A DNA stretch of 64,000 nt from Pseudonocardia sp. MH-G8 (lineage in GTDB: Bacteria; Actinomycetota; Actinomycetes; Mycobacteriales; Pseudonocardiaceae), in the NCBI RefSeq assembly GCF_002262885.1, contig NZ_NKYF01000005.1:368788-432787 (forward strand), given 5' to 3'. The notes under the pieces are model-generated. The model worked only from the letters and a program-made list of their open reading frames with translations. It was not told where the DNA came from and ran no database searches. Shown here piece by piece: positions 45,433-54,074 of this stretch (its first letter is position 1; every line of letters starts with the position of its first letter). The position numbers and the translations under genes are program-made.

Positions 45433-46712
45433 CCGCGGTGGAGCAGCAGAAGGCGAGCGCGTTCGCCGCGCCGAAGGGGATCCCGGAGTACTTCCCGCCG
45501 GAGTCGGCCGGGTTCGCGCACGTGCGCGCCACCCTGGAGGCAGCGGCCGAGCGCGCCGGGTACGGCCTGCTCGAGCTGCCGGTGTTCGAGGAGACCGGGC
45601 TCTTCGCGCGCGGCGTCGGCGAGTCCACCGACGTGGTCAGCAAGGAGATGTACACCTTCGCCGACCGCGGGGACCGGTCGGTCACGTTGCGGCCCGAGGG
45701 CACCGCCGGGGTGGTTCGCTCGGTGATCGAGCACGGGCTCGACCGCCAGGGGCTGCCGGTCAAGCTGCGCTACGCCGGGCCGTTCTTCCGCTACGAGCGG
45801 CCGCAGGCGGGCCGCTACCGGCAGTTGCAGCAGGTGGGTGTCGAGGCGATCGGCGTGGACGACCCCGCGCTGGACGCCGAGGTCATCGCGATCGCCGACG
45901 AGGGCTTCCGGGCGCTGGGGCTCACCGGTTACCGGCTGGAGCTCACCTCGCTCGGCGACGCCGAGTGCCGCCCGGCCTACGGCGCGCTGCTGCGCGAGTT
46001 CCTCGCGGGCCTGCCGCTCGACGAGGCCACCCGCACCCGCGCGCAGCTCAACCCGCTGCGGGTGCTCGACGACAAGCGGCCCGAGGTGCGGGCGCTGGTC
46101 GCCGAGGCCCCGTTGCTGCGCGACCACCTGTCGGCGGCCTCGGCCGAGCACTACGCGGCGGTGAAGGAGCACCTCGACGACCTGGGCGTCGCGTACACCG
46201 AGAACCCGCGGATGGTGCGGGGCCTGGACTACTACACCAAGACCACGTTCGAGTTCGTGCACGACGGTCTCGGCGCGCAGTCCGGGATCGGCGGCGGTGG
46301 CCGCTACGACGGGCTGATGGCCACGCTGGGCGGGCAGGCCCTCTCCGGCATCGGGTACGGGCTCGGCGTCGACCGCACCCTGCTGGCCTGCCGCGCCGAG
46401 GGCGTGGCGCCCTGGTCGGAGGCGCGCTGCGAGGTGTTCGGCGTGGCGCTGGGGGACACGGCCAAGCGCCGGCTGGTGGTGCTGGCCGCGCAGCTGCGCC
46501 GGGCCGGCGTGCGCGTGGACCTCGCCTACGGCGGCCGCGGCCTCAAGGGCGCGATGAAGGCCGCCGACCGTTCGGGCGCGCGGCTGGCCCTCGTGCTCGG
46601 TGAGCGCGACCTCGAGGCGGGCACGATCGGCGTCAAGGACATGGTGTCGGGGGAGCAGCAGGCGGTGGCGCTGGACGCGGTGCTCGACTCGGTGGTCGCG
46701 GCGCTGGCGTAG
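45429..46712 (+). CDS. hisS: Histidyl-tRNA synthetase
   Basis: A 427-aa class IIa synthetase that charges tRNA-His. It shows motif 2 ([17 protein letters not shown]), the HisA loop with [13 protein letters not shown], the histidine pocket [10 protein letters not shown] and the C-terminal anticodon-binding domain ([20 protein letters not shown]). The GTG at 45429 overlaps the MBL gene stop (GTGA). The gene ends 13 bp before a 63-bp palindromic element that could serve as its terminator. Confidence 0.97.
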   Translation: MTAVEQQKASAFAAPKGIPEYFPPESAGFAHVRATLEAAAERAGYGLLELPVFEETGLFARGVGESTDVVSKEMYTFADRGDRSVTLRPEGTAGVVRSVIEHGLDRQGLPVKLRYAGPFFRYERPQAGRYRQLQQVGVEAIGVDDPALDAEVIAIADEGFRALGLTGYRLELTSLGDAECRPAYGALLREFLAGLPLDEATRTRAQLNPLRVLDDKRPEVRALVAEAPLLRDHLSAASAEHYAAVKEHLDDLGVAYTENPRMVRGLDYYTKTTFEFVHDGLGAQSGIGGGGRYDGLMATLGGQALSGIGYGLGVDRTLLACRAEGVAPWSEARCEVFGVALGDTAKRRLVVLAAQLRRAGVRVDLAYGGRGLKGAMKAADRSGARLALVLGERDLEAGTIGVKDMVSGEQQAVALDAVLDSVVAALA

Positions 46713-46725
46713 CCCTCCCGCCGCA

Positions 46726-46788
46726 TGATCGGCGTTCGGGTGCACCCGCGGCGAGATGTCGCCGCGGATGCACCGAGCCGGCGATCAC
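46726..46788. repeat. 63-bp GATCA palindromic element, copy 4
   Basis: Starts TGATCGGCGTTCGGGTGCA, has the strong central stem CCGCGGCGA-GATG-TCGCCGCGG and ends GGCGATCAC. It lies 14 bp past the hisS stop and is the best-formed hairpin of the family. Confidence 0.9.
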
Positions 46789-46879
46789 AGGGTCGCCGTC
46801 CGGCTCGACCGCGCGCACCCACCGTCGGTCGTGCGCGGCCCGGGGAGGTCGACCGATCCGTCGCGGCCGGCGGCTTGTG

Positions 46880-47248
46880 ATCGATCCGGGACGTACGGCT
46901 GGGCCATTCGGGCAGCCGTGCTGTACGTGTCGGAACGACCGATCGATCTGAGTCGTACCGCGGTGTCGCGGTGGCCGTGCTGGTGTGCGGCTCGCAGCGA
47001 TCGATCGATCTGAGTCGTACCGCAGCGTCGCGGTGGGCGCATTGGTGTGCGGCTCGCAGCGCGATCGGTCCGAGTCGCACCGCCGCGTCCCGGTAGCCCC
47101 ACTGTTGTGCGGCTCGCAGCGATCGATCCGTCCGAGGCGCACCGCAGCGTCACGGTGGCCGCATTGGTGTGCGGCTCGGAGTGATCGATCCGTCCGAGTC
47201 GTACCGCATCGCGGCACGGGCAGCCGTGGCGTGCGGCTCGGACCGATC
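46880..47248. repeat. 62-bp tandem repeat, five to six units
   Basis: Units begin GATCGATCTGAGTCGTACCG or GATCCGTCCGAGTCG and end GTGTGCGGCTCGCAGC, with starts at about 46941, 47003, 47063, 47125 and 47187. A degenerate unit lies before them. Most units are 62 bp (one 60, one about 58). Because 62 is not a multiple of three, no single frame repeats, and the long minus-strand frame through it (RSIAASRT-type peptides) is not credible coding. With the palindrome at 46726-46788 it fills most of the 634-bp hisS-methyltransferase interval. Confidence 0.9.
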
Positions 47249-47334
47249 AGGGGCTCGACGGGCGTGCGACAGCTCGTGGCCTCGGCATGGCCCCGCTGCG
47301 GGCAGGCTCGGGGAGCGGCGGGGCGGGGTCGGCC

Positions 47335-47340
47335 TACGCT
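47335..47340 (+). promoter_or_regulatory. -10 element of a leaderless methyltransferase promoter
   Basis: TACGCT ends 6 nt before the GTG at 47347. Confidence 0.45.
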
Positions 47341-47346
47341 GCCGCG

Positions 47347-47928
47347 GTGGCCGTTGCCGATCGGGAGCGCTGGGACGCGCGGCACGCCGCCGCCGGTGCC
47401 GCGGGCGCCGCGCGGAACCCGGCACCCCCGGACGCGCTGCGCGGCCGGGAGGCGCTGCTGCCACCGGGCGGGCGGGCCCTCGACCTCGCCTGTGGGCGCG
47501 GCACGGTGGCGGTCTGGCTCGCGGCCCGCGGGTTCGCCGTGGACGCGGTGGACGTCTCCCCGGTGGCGCTCGACGCCGGGCGCGCGCTCGCCGACCGGGA
47601 GGGCGTGGGGGAGCGGGTGCGGTGGTGGCCCCGCGACCTCGACGCCGGGCTGCCGGGCGCGGGCCCGTACGACGTCGTCGTCTGCCAGCGGTTCCGCGAC
47701 CCCGCCCGCTACCCGGACCTCGCCGCGCGGCTCGTCCCGGGCGGGCTGCTGGTCGTGACCGTGCTGTCGCAGGTCGGGGAGGGGCCCGGGCAGTTCCGTG
47801 CGCCCGCGGGCGAGCTGCGCGCCGCGTTCGGCCACCTGGAGGTGCTCCACCACCTCGAGCGCGACGGCGAGGCGAGCCTCGTGGCCCGCGCCGCACTCAC
47901 GTCCGGGAGCTGGTCATCCCGTCGGTGA
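47347..47928 (+). CDS. Class I SAM-dependent methyltransferase
   Basis: A 193-aa methyltransferase (VAVADRERWDARHAAAGAAG; SAM motif ALDLACGRGTVAVWLAARGF; VCQRFRDPARYPDLAARLVP). It resembles TehB/YeaZ-class small-molecule methyltransferases, but the substrate is unknown. The GTG at 47347 is preferred to the ATG at 47287, because a -10 hexamer lies just before it and the domain begins there. Its 3' end overlaps the convergent MFS gene by 32 bp. Confidence 0.85.
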   Translation: MAVADRERWDARHAAAGAAGAARNPAPPDALRGREALLPPGGRALDLACGRGTVAVWLAARGFAVDAVDVSPVALDAGRALADREGVGERVRWWPRDLDAGLPGAGPYDVVVCQRFRDPARYPDLAARLVPGGLLVVTVLSQVGEGPGQFRAPAGELRAAFGHLEVLHHLERDGEASLVARAALTSGSWSSRR

Positions 47929-49207
47929 AGTCCGCGTCCTTCGTCTCGCGCAGCATGGCCACGCTGACCAGGCACACGATCGCGATACCGATCACGTAGA
48001 CCGACACCGCGGCGCTCGTGCCGGTGCGATCGAGCAGGGCGGTGGCGACCAGCGGGCTGACCCCACCGCCGATGATCCCGCTGGCGCTGTAGGCGAACGA
48101 GGCGCCCGAGTAGCGGTAGCGCACCCGGAACAGCTCGGGCAGGAACGCGCCCATCGGGCCGTAGAGCATCGCGAAGCAGAGCAGCCCGCCGGTCATCCCG
48201 AGCGTGATCAGCAGCGGGTCGCGCGTGTCGATCAGCCAGAACAGCGGGAACGCCCACACCGCGGCGCACACGGCCGAGGCCAGGCAGATCCGCCCGCGCC
48301 CGATGCGGTCCGAGCGCACGGCGAACCACAGCGTGGCCACCCCCATGATCGCCACGGCCACCATGGCGGCGAGCAGCATCGTGGTGCGGTCGACATGCAA
48401 GGTGTTCGTGCCGTAGGAGAGCGCGAACGTCGTGACCGTGTAGAACAGCGTGTGCGACAGGATGAATCCGAGCGTCGCGAGCAGCAGCACCTTCGGCTGG
48501 CTGCGAAGCAGGTCCGCGAACGGCACCTTCGACCGGTCCTGGCGCTGCACCGCCGCCTGGAACACCGGTGTCTCGGCGATCCGCATGCGGATGTAGTAGC
48601 CGACGACCAGCAGCACGGCCGAGGCGAGGAACGGGATGCGCCAGCCCACCGACTCGAAGGTCTCGTCGGACATCGTGGCGTCCAGCAGCAGGAACATCGC
48701 GTTGCCGAGGATGAACCCGACCGAGGGGCCCAGCTGCGGGAACGCGGAGTACAGGCCCCGCTTGCCCGGTGGGGCGTACTCGGTGGCCAGCAGCACCGCG
48801 CCGCCCCACTCGCCGCCCAGGCCGATGCCCTGGGCGAAGCGGGCGATCACCAGCAGGACGGGGGCGAGCACGCCGATGGTGTCGTAGGAGGGGATCAGGC
48901 CGACCGCCACCGTGGCCGTGCCCATCAGGACCAGCGAGACGATCAGCATCCGTTTGCGGCCGATGCGGTCGCCGTAGTGGCCGAACAGGATCGCGCCCAG
49001 CGGCCGGGCGACGAAGCCGACCGCGAACGTCGCCAGCGACGCGAGCGTGCCGGCGAGCGGGGAGAACGACGGGAAGAACACGCCGCCGAACACCAGCGCG
49101 GCGGCCGTGCCGTAGATGTAGAAGTCGTAGAACTCGATCGCCGTGCCGACGAAGCTGGCGACGGCGATGCGCCGCCCCGACGGGGCGGCGGCCTTCCCGC
49201 CGGTCAT
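47897..49207 (-). CDS. MFS transporter, metabolite:H+ symporter family (ShiA/ProP-like)
   Basis: A 436-aa, 12-helix transporter. Signatures are SFVGTAIEFYDFYIYGTAAA at the N-terminus, the loop FGHYGDRIGRKRMLIVSLVLM, GIGLGGEWGGAVLLATEYAP and RIAETPVFQ. This family carries organic acids, shikimate, osmolytes or aromatic compounds. Its ATG overlaps the upstream oxidoreductase stop by 4 bp. It is third in an isomerase-oxidoreductase-transporter operon, so the substrate is probably a polyol, sugar acid or cyclitol (inference). Confidence 0.9.
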   Translation of the reverse strand: MTGGKAAAPSGRRIAVASFVGTAIEFYDFYIYGTAAALVFGGVFFPSFSPLAGTLASLATFAVGFVARPLGAILFGHYGDRIGRKRMLIVSLVLMGTATVAVGLIPSYDTIGVLAPVLLVIARFAQGIGLGGEWGGAVLLATEYAPPGKRGLYSAFPQLGPSVGFILGNAMFLLLDATMSDETFESVGWRIPFLASAVLLVVGYYIRMRIAETPVFQAAVQRQDRSKVPFADLLRSQPKVLLLATLGFILSHTLFYTVTTFALSYGTNTLHVDRTTMLLAAMVAVAIMGVATLWFAVRSDRIGRGRICLASAVCAAVWAFPLFWLIDTRDPLLITLGMTGGLLCFAMLYGPMGAFLPELFRVRYRYSGASFAYSASGIIGGGVSPLVATALLDRTGTSAAVSVYVIGIAIVCLVSVAMLRETKDADFTDGMTSSRT

Positions 49208-50319
49208 CCGTGCAGTGTCCGCTCCGCCGGGTCCCAGTCCTCGGGCAGGGCCGGGCCCACCTCGACGGTGCTCGCCACGTCCACCGCACCTCGGCCGTCG
49301 GCGGCCTCCACGGTGGAGATCATGACGTCCAGGACGTGGGCGCCCAGCTCCCCGGACGCGCGCTCCGGACGGCCCTCCCGCACAGCGCGCGCGAGCTCCA
49401 GCACCCCGCGGCCGCGGGTGGTCGCCGCGGGGACGGCCGGCACCGTGACCTGCTCGCCGTCCATCCGGTGCACCACGACCTCACCCGCGAACGTGTTCGG
49501 GTCGGGCACGGAGATCGTGCCGTCGGTGCCGCTGATCTCGAACTGGCGCCGCTTGATCGCGGAGTCGAAGCTGAACAGGCACTGCCCGCTCGCCCCGCCC
49601 GCGAACGCGTACAGGCCCGCCACGTGCGTCGGCACCGTGACGTCGAACCGCTGACCGGCCCGCGGACCGGACCCGACGACCCGCACGGCCCGCGCCCGCG
49701 ACGCCTCCGCCTGCACCCGGGCGACCGGGCCGAGCAGCTGCACGAGCGCGGTGAGGTAGTACGGGCCGATGTCGAACAGGGGGCCGGCCCCGTCCTGGAA
49801 CAGGAAGTCGGGGTTGGGGTGCCAGGACTCCGGACCCGGGCTCTGCATGAGGGTGAGCGCCGTGAGCGGCGTGCCGATGGCGCCGGACTCGATGAGCCGG
49901 CGCGCCGTCTGGATGCCGGTGCCCAGGAACGTGTCCGGCGCCGTGGCCACCCGCAACCCGCTGGTGCGCGCGGCGTCGAGCAGCGCCGCCGTGCCCGCGC
50001 GGTCGAGGCCGATCGGCTTCTCGTTCCACACGTGCTTCCCGGCGCCGATCGCCTGCAGCGCGACGTCGACGTGCGCCTGCGGCACGGTGAGGTTGACGAC
50101 GAGCTCGATCTCGTCGTCGGCCAGCACCGTCTCCACGGGGCCCGCGCGGCTCACACCGAACGCGTCGGCCTGGGCGCGGGCGCGATCGGGGTCGAGGTCG
50201 CCGACGGCGCGCACGTCCAGGTCGGGCAGGCCCGTGAGGTTGCGCAGGTACTCGGTGCTGATCACCCCGGCACCGATGACGCCGACGCGGACCGGGCCGC
50301 TGCCGTTGTCGCTGGTCAT
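49204..50319 (-). CDS. Gfo/Idh/MocA-family NAD(P)-dependent oxidoreductase
   Basis: A 371-aa dehydrogenase. The Rossmann motif is VGVIGAGVISTEYLRNL, followed by DVRAVGDLDPDRARAQADAF, the family motif GKHVWNEKPIGLDRAG and a C-terminal beta-sheet domain. The catalytic Lys lies in the EKP motif. Such enzymes oxidise sugars, inositol or related polyols. It lies between a sugar-phosphate-isomerase-like gene and an MFS transporter in one operon. Confidence 0.9.
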   Translation of the reverse strand: MTSDNGSGPVRVGVIGAGVISTEYLRNLTGLPDLDVRAVGDLDPDRARAQADAFGVSRAGPVETVLADDEIELVVNLTVPQAHVDVALQAIGAGKHVWNEKPIGLDRAGTAALLDAARTSGLRVATAPDTFLGTGIQTARRLIESGAIGTPLTALTLMQSPGPESWHPNPDFLFQDGAGPLFDIGPYYLTALVQLLGPVARVQAEASRARAVRVVGSGPRAGQRFDVTVPTHVAGLYAFAGGASGQCLFSFDSAIKRRQFEISGTDGTISVPDPNTFAGEVVVHRMDGEQVTVPAVPAATTRGRGVLELARAVREGRPERASGELGAHVLDVMISTVEAADGRGAVDVASTVEVGPALPEDWDPAERTLHG

Positions 50320-50350
50320 GACGCCGCCTCCGCGGGAAGAAGTCCGTGGG

Positions 50351-51115
50351 TCACGCCAGCCCCTCGGCGCGCAGCCACGCGTAGCTGTCGGCGACGGCCG
50401 TGAAGCGGTCGCCGCGGGTGTCGTCGAGCTCGATCACCCGCAGGGCCTGCGGAGCGGCGTCGAGGATGGCGCGGATCGGGAGGTCGCCGCGTCCCACGGC
50501 CACCTGGTCGGCCGGCTCGGGCGTCGCCGGGCCGTCCTTGACGTGCACGGCCGTGACCCGCTCGCCCAGGCGCTGCAGCAGCGCCACGGGGTCCTGCCCG
50601 CCGACGGCCGCCCAGTACGTGTCGACCTCGAGCACCACGGCGTCGTCGAGGTGCGTGGCGAGCAGCTCCAGCGCCGGGGTGCCGTCGAGGACGATCTCCA
50701 GCTCCTGCGCGTGGTTGTGGTAGCCGACGCGCACGCCGTGCCGGGCGGCCACGGCGGCTGCGGCATTGAGGTCGTCGGCGACCGACTTGACCGCGTCGGC
50801 GCTGGTGAAGCGCTCCCGGTCGACGCGCGGGTCGAAGACCGTGCCGACGCCCAGCGCGGCGGCCGCGGCGAACACGTCCTCCTCGGCGCCGGTGCCGACG
50901 ACGTGCTGGTGCGCGGTGGGCGCAGTGAGCCCGCTCGCCGCGAGGGCCGGACCGAGCGCCGCGGCGTGGTCGGTGAGCCGGAACGGCTCGACGTGGGTGA
51001 ACCCCAGCGCGGCCAGGCGCTCCAGGGTTGCGGGCAGGTCCTCGGCCAGCAGTTCCCGCAGGGTGTAGAGCTGGACCGAGAGCGGGGGGACGGCGTTGCT
51101 GGCAGGCGCGGTCAC
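50351..51115 (-). CDS. Sugar phosphate isomerase/epimerase family TIM-barrel protein
   Basis: A 254-aa AP-endonuclease-2-fold protein (LSVQLYTLRELLAEDLPATL; GFTHVEPF; VGYHNHAQELEIV; LEVDTYWAAVGGQDP; AVHVKDG). The glutamate, histidine and aspartate metal ligands of IolE/IolI-type enzymes are visible. It starts at the GTG at 51115. First gene of the isomerase-Gfo/Idh-MFS operon with a LacI-type operator-like palindrome upstream. Suggests catabolism of an unknown sugar or cyclitol. Confidence 0.88.
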   Translation of the reverse strand: MTAPASNAVPPLSVQLYTLRELLAEDLPATLERLAALGFTHVEPFRLTDHAAALGPALAASGLTAPTAHQHVVGTGAEEDVFAAAAALGVGTVFDPRVDRERFTSADAVKSVADDLNAAAAVAARHGVRVGYHNHAQELEIVLDGTPALELLATHLDDAVVLEVDTYWAAVGGQDPVALLQRLGERVTAVHVKDGPATPEPADQVAVGRGDLPIRAILDAAPQALRVIELDDTRGDRFTAVADSYAWLRAEGLA

Positions 51116-51192
51116 GCAGCGCGCTCCTCGGGTCGACGGACGGGACGCGGTCGCGCCCCGCCGCGTCGAGGATCACTGCTGCCGGGGTCGTC

Positions 51193-51209
51193 TGGCAAGC
51201 GCTGTCCCA
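51193..51209. promoter_or_regulatory. LacI-family-type operator candidate
   Basis: TGGCAAGCGCTGTCCCA is a near palindrome centred on AGCGCT, the arrangement bound by LacI/GalR regulators. It lies about 80 bp upstream of the isomerase start. No LacI gene is in the window, so any regulator would act from elsewhere. Confidence 0.45.
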
Positions 51210-51226
51210 CGGGACGGACGGCGGCG

Positions 51227-53407
51227 CTAGGCCCGCACGGCCTCCGGTTCGGGCGCGGGTCTGGTCTCCCGGACCGCCACCGCCGCCGCGATCGCCGTGG
51301 TGATCGGCACCGAGGCCACCAACCCGATGCTGCCCACCAGCGTGCGGACGATCTCGGTGGCCACGTCCTGCGCGGTGACCACCACGCCGATCCCGCGCCC
51401 GGAGAGCGAGAACAGCAGCAGCAGGGGGAGCGCCGCGCCCGCGTAGGCCAGCACGAGGGTGTTGACCGCGGACGCCACGTGGTCGCGGCCGATCCGCATC
51501 GCGCGGGTGAACAGGGCCCGCGCCCCCAGCTGCGGGTTGGCCTCGCGCAGCTCCCAGACGGCGCTGGTCTGGGTGACGGTGACGTCGTCGAGCACGCCGA
51601 GCGCGCCGATCACGACGCCCGCGAGCAGGAGGCCCCGGGCGTCGACCCCGGTGCCCAGCGACGCGATGAGGTTGCTCGTCTGCTCGTCGAGCCCGGTGAG
51701 CTTGGCCGCGCCGGCGAACGCGGCGCCCAGCCCGCCGATGAGCGCGAGTGACAGCAGCGTCCCGAGCACGGCGGTGGAGGTGCGGGCCGACGGGCCGTGC
51801 GTCAGGTACAGCACCACGAACATGATCAGGCAGGAACCGACCACCGCGACGGCCAACGGGTCGCGCCCGGCGAGGATCGCGGGCACGACGAACAGCAGCA
51901 GCACCACGAAGCTCAGGGCCAGGGCCGCGAGCGCGGCGAGACCGCGCCAACGCCCCAGCAGCAGCACCGCGGCGGCGAACAGGCCGGCCAGCCAGGCGAG
52001 CGGCGCGCCGCGCTGGAAGTCGACGATCTGGTAGGAGCCCGCGTCCTCCGGATCGGCGCCCGACCAGGCCAGCACCACCTGGTCGCCGACCGCGAACCGC
52101 GGAGACCCCGGCTCGACGGGTACGACCTGCACGAGATCGCGGTCGGGGCGGGGACCGTCGGCCATGTGCACGACGAGCGCGACGCAGGCGCCGTCCCCGG
52201 AGCCCTGCGTGCAGTCGGTGACACGTGTGGCCGTCACCTGCGCCAATACCTGCTCCTGGGTGATGGGTCCGGCCGTCGGAGGGGGTCCCCCGGTCGGCCA
52301 CAGCAGCACCAGGCCGACGAGTGTGGCGAGCGCGCACGGGACCAGCAGCGCGGCGATGACGATCCGCACCCGGCGCCCGGCGGGGCGGGCGGGTCCGTGG
52401 CCGTGCCCCGTGGCCGGCTCGGCGTCCCGGTCCGGGCGCAGGCGTCGGAGCAGGGACCCCCCCGGACCCGCGCGGGCCTTGCGACGGCGCGGCGCCGCCT
52501 CGTCGGCCTCGGCCGTGCCGGACCGCTCGTCGAGTTCGGGCGGCAGGTCGTCGAGGCGCAGGGCGGGTGTCTCCGTGGTGGTCTCCACGAAGAGCTCGGC
52601 GGGCACGCCGGGCGGGTCGCCCGGGCGCCGGTCGGGCAGGCCGGGTGCGGCGAGCGGGGGGTCGGGTGCCGTGCCCCGGTGGTGCCCCTCCCGGTCCGCG
52701 GCCCGGCTCGCGGCCGAATCGGGGAACGACGGCCCGGATGTCTCCACACCGCCCCGTGCCGCGCTCGGGTGAGCACCGTCGGTGCCGATGCGGCTGCTGC
52801 TGTCGTGCCGGGCGGCTCCCGGCGGTGTCGCGCGGTGGCGGTCGGGTGGGCCGGAGCGTACGGCCGGCCGGCGCATGCTCTCGAGTGGCGGGTCGTCGTG
52901 CGGCTGGTCGGCGTACCTGTCAGCGCGCCGGGGTCCACGGAGGGGTTCAGCGGCGTACGGGGCCTCGCCGTAGGAGCCGGTGTCGTAGGGGTCGGCGGCG
53001 AACCGGCCCGAGCGGGACGGCTCCGCGCGGTGGGGGCCGCTCTGGTGCGCGCCGCCGTGACGATCCGCCGCTCGTGCCGTGGCCCGCTGCGGGTCGGCGG
53101 CGCGCCGCTCGGCGGTGTCGTGGCCGTTGCGGTCCTGCGCCGGATCGGCGGGGGAGGCGACGTAGGGGTCGCTGCGGTACCAGTCGTCGTAGCCGTCGCG
53201 GCCGGCATCGGTGTGCCGGCTGCCGTAGGGGGCGTCGGCGTCCGCCGGCCGGGCGTGCCGGGAACGGCGGGGCCTTCGAGGCGGCCCGGCGGGGGCGTCC
53301 GCCGCGGGCGTCAGGCCCGCCGGGTCGGCCTGCCCGGGGCGGTGCCGGCCCGGCTCGCCGCGTGGGGCGCGGGCCGCTCCCGTCGTCGCGTCCGGTTCGT
53401 CTGGCAC
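51227..53407 (-). CDS. YibE/F-family membrane protein with a very long disordered N-terminus
   Basis: A 726-aa protein. Residues 1-330 are Arg/Asp/Pro/Ala-rich, with repeated DRHG, DPYxxGS and HRxxP-like motifs and no hydrophobic segment, so they are probably disordered and cytoplasmic. One helix (IVIAALLVPCALATLVGLVL) then leads to an external domain. The YibE/F domain follows with about seven helices (VVGSCLIMFVVLYLTHGPSA; GVLDDVTVTQTSAVWELR). YibE/F proteins are putative transporters. YibE/F genes usually lack this extension. It starts at 53407, though an internal start is possible. Confidence 0.78.
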   Translation of the reverse strand: MPDEPDATTGAARAPRGEPGRHRPGQADPAGLTPAADAPAGPPRRPRRSRHARPADADAPYGSRHTDAGRDGYDDWYRSDPYVASPADPAQDRNGHDTAERRAADPQRATARAADRHGGAHQSGPHRAEPSRSGRFAADPYDTGSYGEAPYAAEPLRGPRRADRYADQPHDDPPLESMRRPAVRSGPPDRHRATPPGAARHDSSSRIGTDGAHPSAARGGVETSGPSFPDSAASRAADREGHHRGTAPDPPLAAPGLPDRRPGDPPGVPAELFVETTTETPALRLDDLPPELDERSGTAEADEAAPRRRKARAGPGGSLLRRLRPDRDAEPATGHGHGPARPAGRRVRIVIAALLVPCALATLVGLVLLWPTGGPPPTAGPITQEQVLAQVTATRVTDCTQGSGDGACVALVVHMADGPRPDRDLVQVVPVEPGSPRFAVGDQVVLAWSGADPEDAGSYQIVDFQRGAPLAWLAGLFAAAVLLLGRWRGLAALAALALSFVVLLLFVVPAILAGRDPLAVAVVGSCLIMFVVLYLTHGPSARTSTAVLGTLLSLALIGGLGAAFAGAAKLTGLDEQTSNLIASLGTGVDARGLLLAGVVIGALGVLDDVTVTQTSAVWELREANPQLGARALFTRAMRIGRDHVASAVNTLVLAYAGAALPLLLLFSLSGRGIGVVVTAQDVATEIVRTLVGSIGLVASVPITTAIAAAVAVRETRPAPEPEAVRA

Positions 53408-53474
53408 ATCCCCATCCTGTCAACGGTCCGGGCGCTCCGGCCGTCCCGTCCGCCCGCCGGTGCTCCGTGCGCGG

Positions 53475-54005
53475 TCACCGGCCCTGTAGCGCGTCTCCTG
53501 CGCCGTCGTCCGCGAGCTGGGCGAGCACCCGCTCGGCGACGTCGTCGGGGGAGCCGGTGGTCTCGACGCCCGCGCCGGGCTCGTCGGGACCGAGCGGTTC
53601 GAGCGTGGCGAGCTGGCTCTGCAGCAGCGAGGGTGGCATGTAGTGCCCGCGGCGCGCATCCACCCGCTCCTTGATCAGCTCGGGTGGTGCGAGCAGGTGG
53701 ACGAACCACACCGAGGGGTGGCCGTCGCGCAGCAGGTCGCGGTAGCTGCGTTTGAGCGCCGAGCAGGTGACGACGGCGCCGCGCCCCGCCGCCTCCTGCT
53801 CACCGATCCAGGCGGCGATCCGGCGCAGCCACGGCCAGCGGTCGTCGTCGTCGAGGGGCACCCCCGAGGCCATCTTCGCGCGGTTGGCGTCGGTGTGCAG
53901 GTCGTCACCCTCGACGAAGGCCCATCCCGTCCGTTCGACGATCTCGTCGGCGACCGAGGTCTTGCCGACCCCGGACACGCCCATCACCACCAGCGTGCGC
54001 GTCAT
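53475..54005 (-). CDS. Gluconokinase
   Basis: A 176-aa GntK-type kinase that phosphorylates D-gluconate to 6-phosphogluconate. Walker A is VMGVSGVGKTSVADE, with FVEGDDLHTDANRAKMASGV and PLDDDDRWPWLRRIAAWI. ALKRSYRDLLR and ERVDARRGHYMPPSLLQSQL are diagnostic. The ATG at 54005 is chosen because the longer frame overlaps the divergent radical SAM gene's promoter. It is not in an obvious gluconate operon. Confidence 0.93.
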   Translation of the reverse strand: MTRTLVVMGVSGVGKTSVADEIVERTGWAFVEGDDLHTDANRAKMASGVPLDDDDRWPWLRRIAAWIGEQEAAGRGAVVTCSALKRSYRDLLRDGHPSVWFVHLLAPPELIKERVDARRGHYMPPSLLQSQLATLEPLGPDEPGAGVETTGSPDDVAERVLAQLADDGAGDALQGR

Positions 54006-54051
54006 GGTCGAAGCTTGGCGCATCGCCGAGGCGCGCGCTTGCGTGAGGTGG

Positions 54052-54065
54052 CGAACGTATGTTCG
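54052..54065. promoter_or_regulatory. LexA (SOS) box upstream of the radical SAM gene
   Basis: CGAACGTATGTTCG matches the CGAAC-N4-GTTCG LexA box exactly in both arms. It ends 9 bp before the ATG at 54075, so LexA would cover the transcription start. It also lies 47 bp from the divergent gluconokinase start. Confidence 0.88.
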
Positions 54066-54074
54066 AATCACGGG

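Noticed and set aside
46633..47853. 406-codon minus-strand frame through the 62-bp repeat
   Set aside because: The peptide is made of RSIAASRT-type repeats that change frame every unit, and it is antisense to a methyltransferase.
54061..54073. TTCGAATC as a tRNA T-loop
   Set aside because: No acceptor, D or anticodon arm can be folded; the bases belong to the LexA box and start region.
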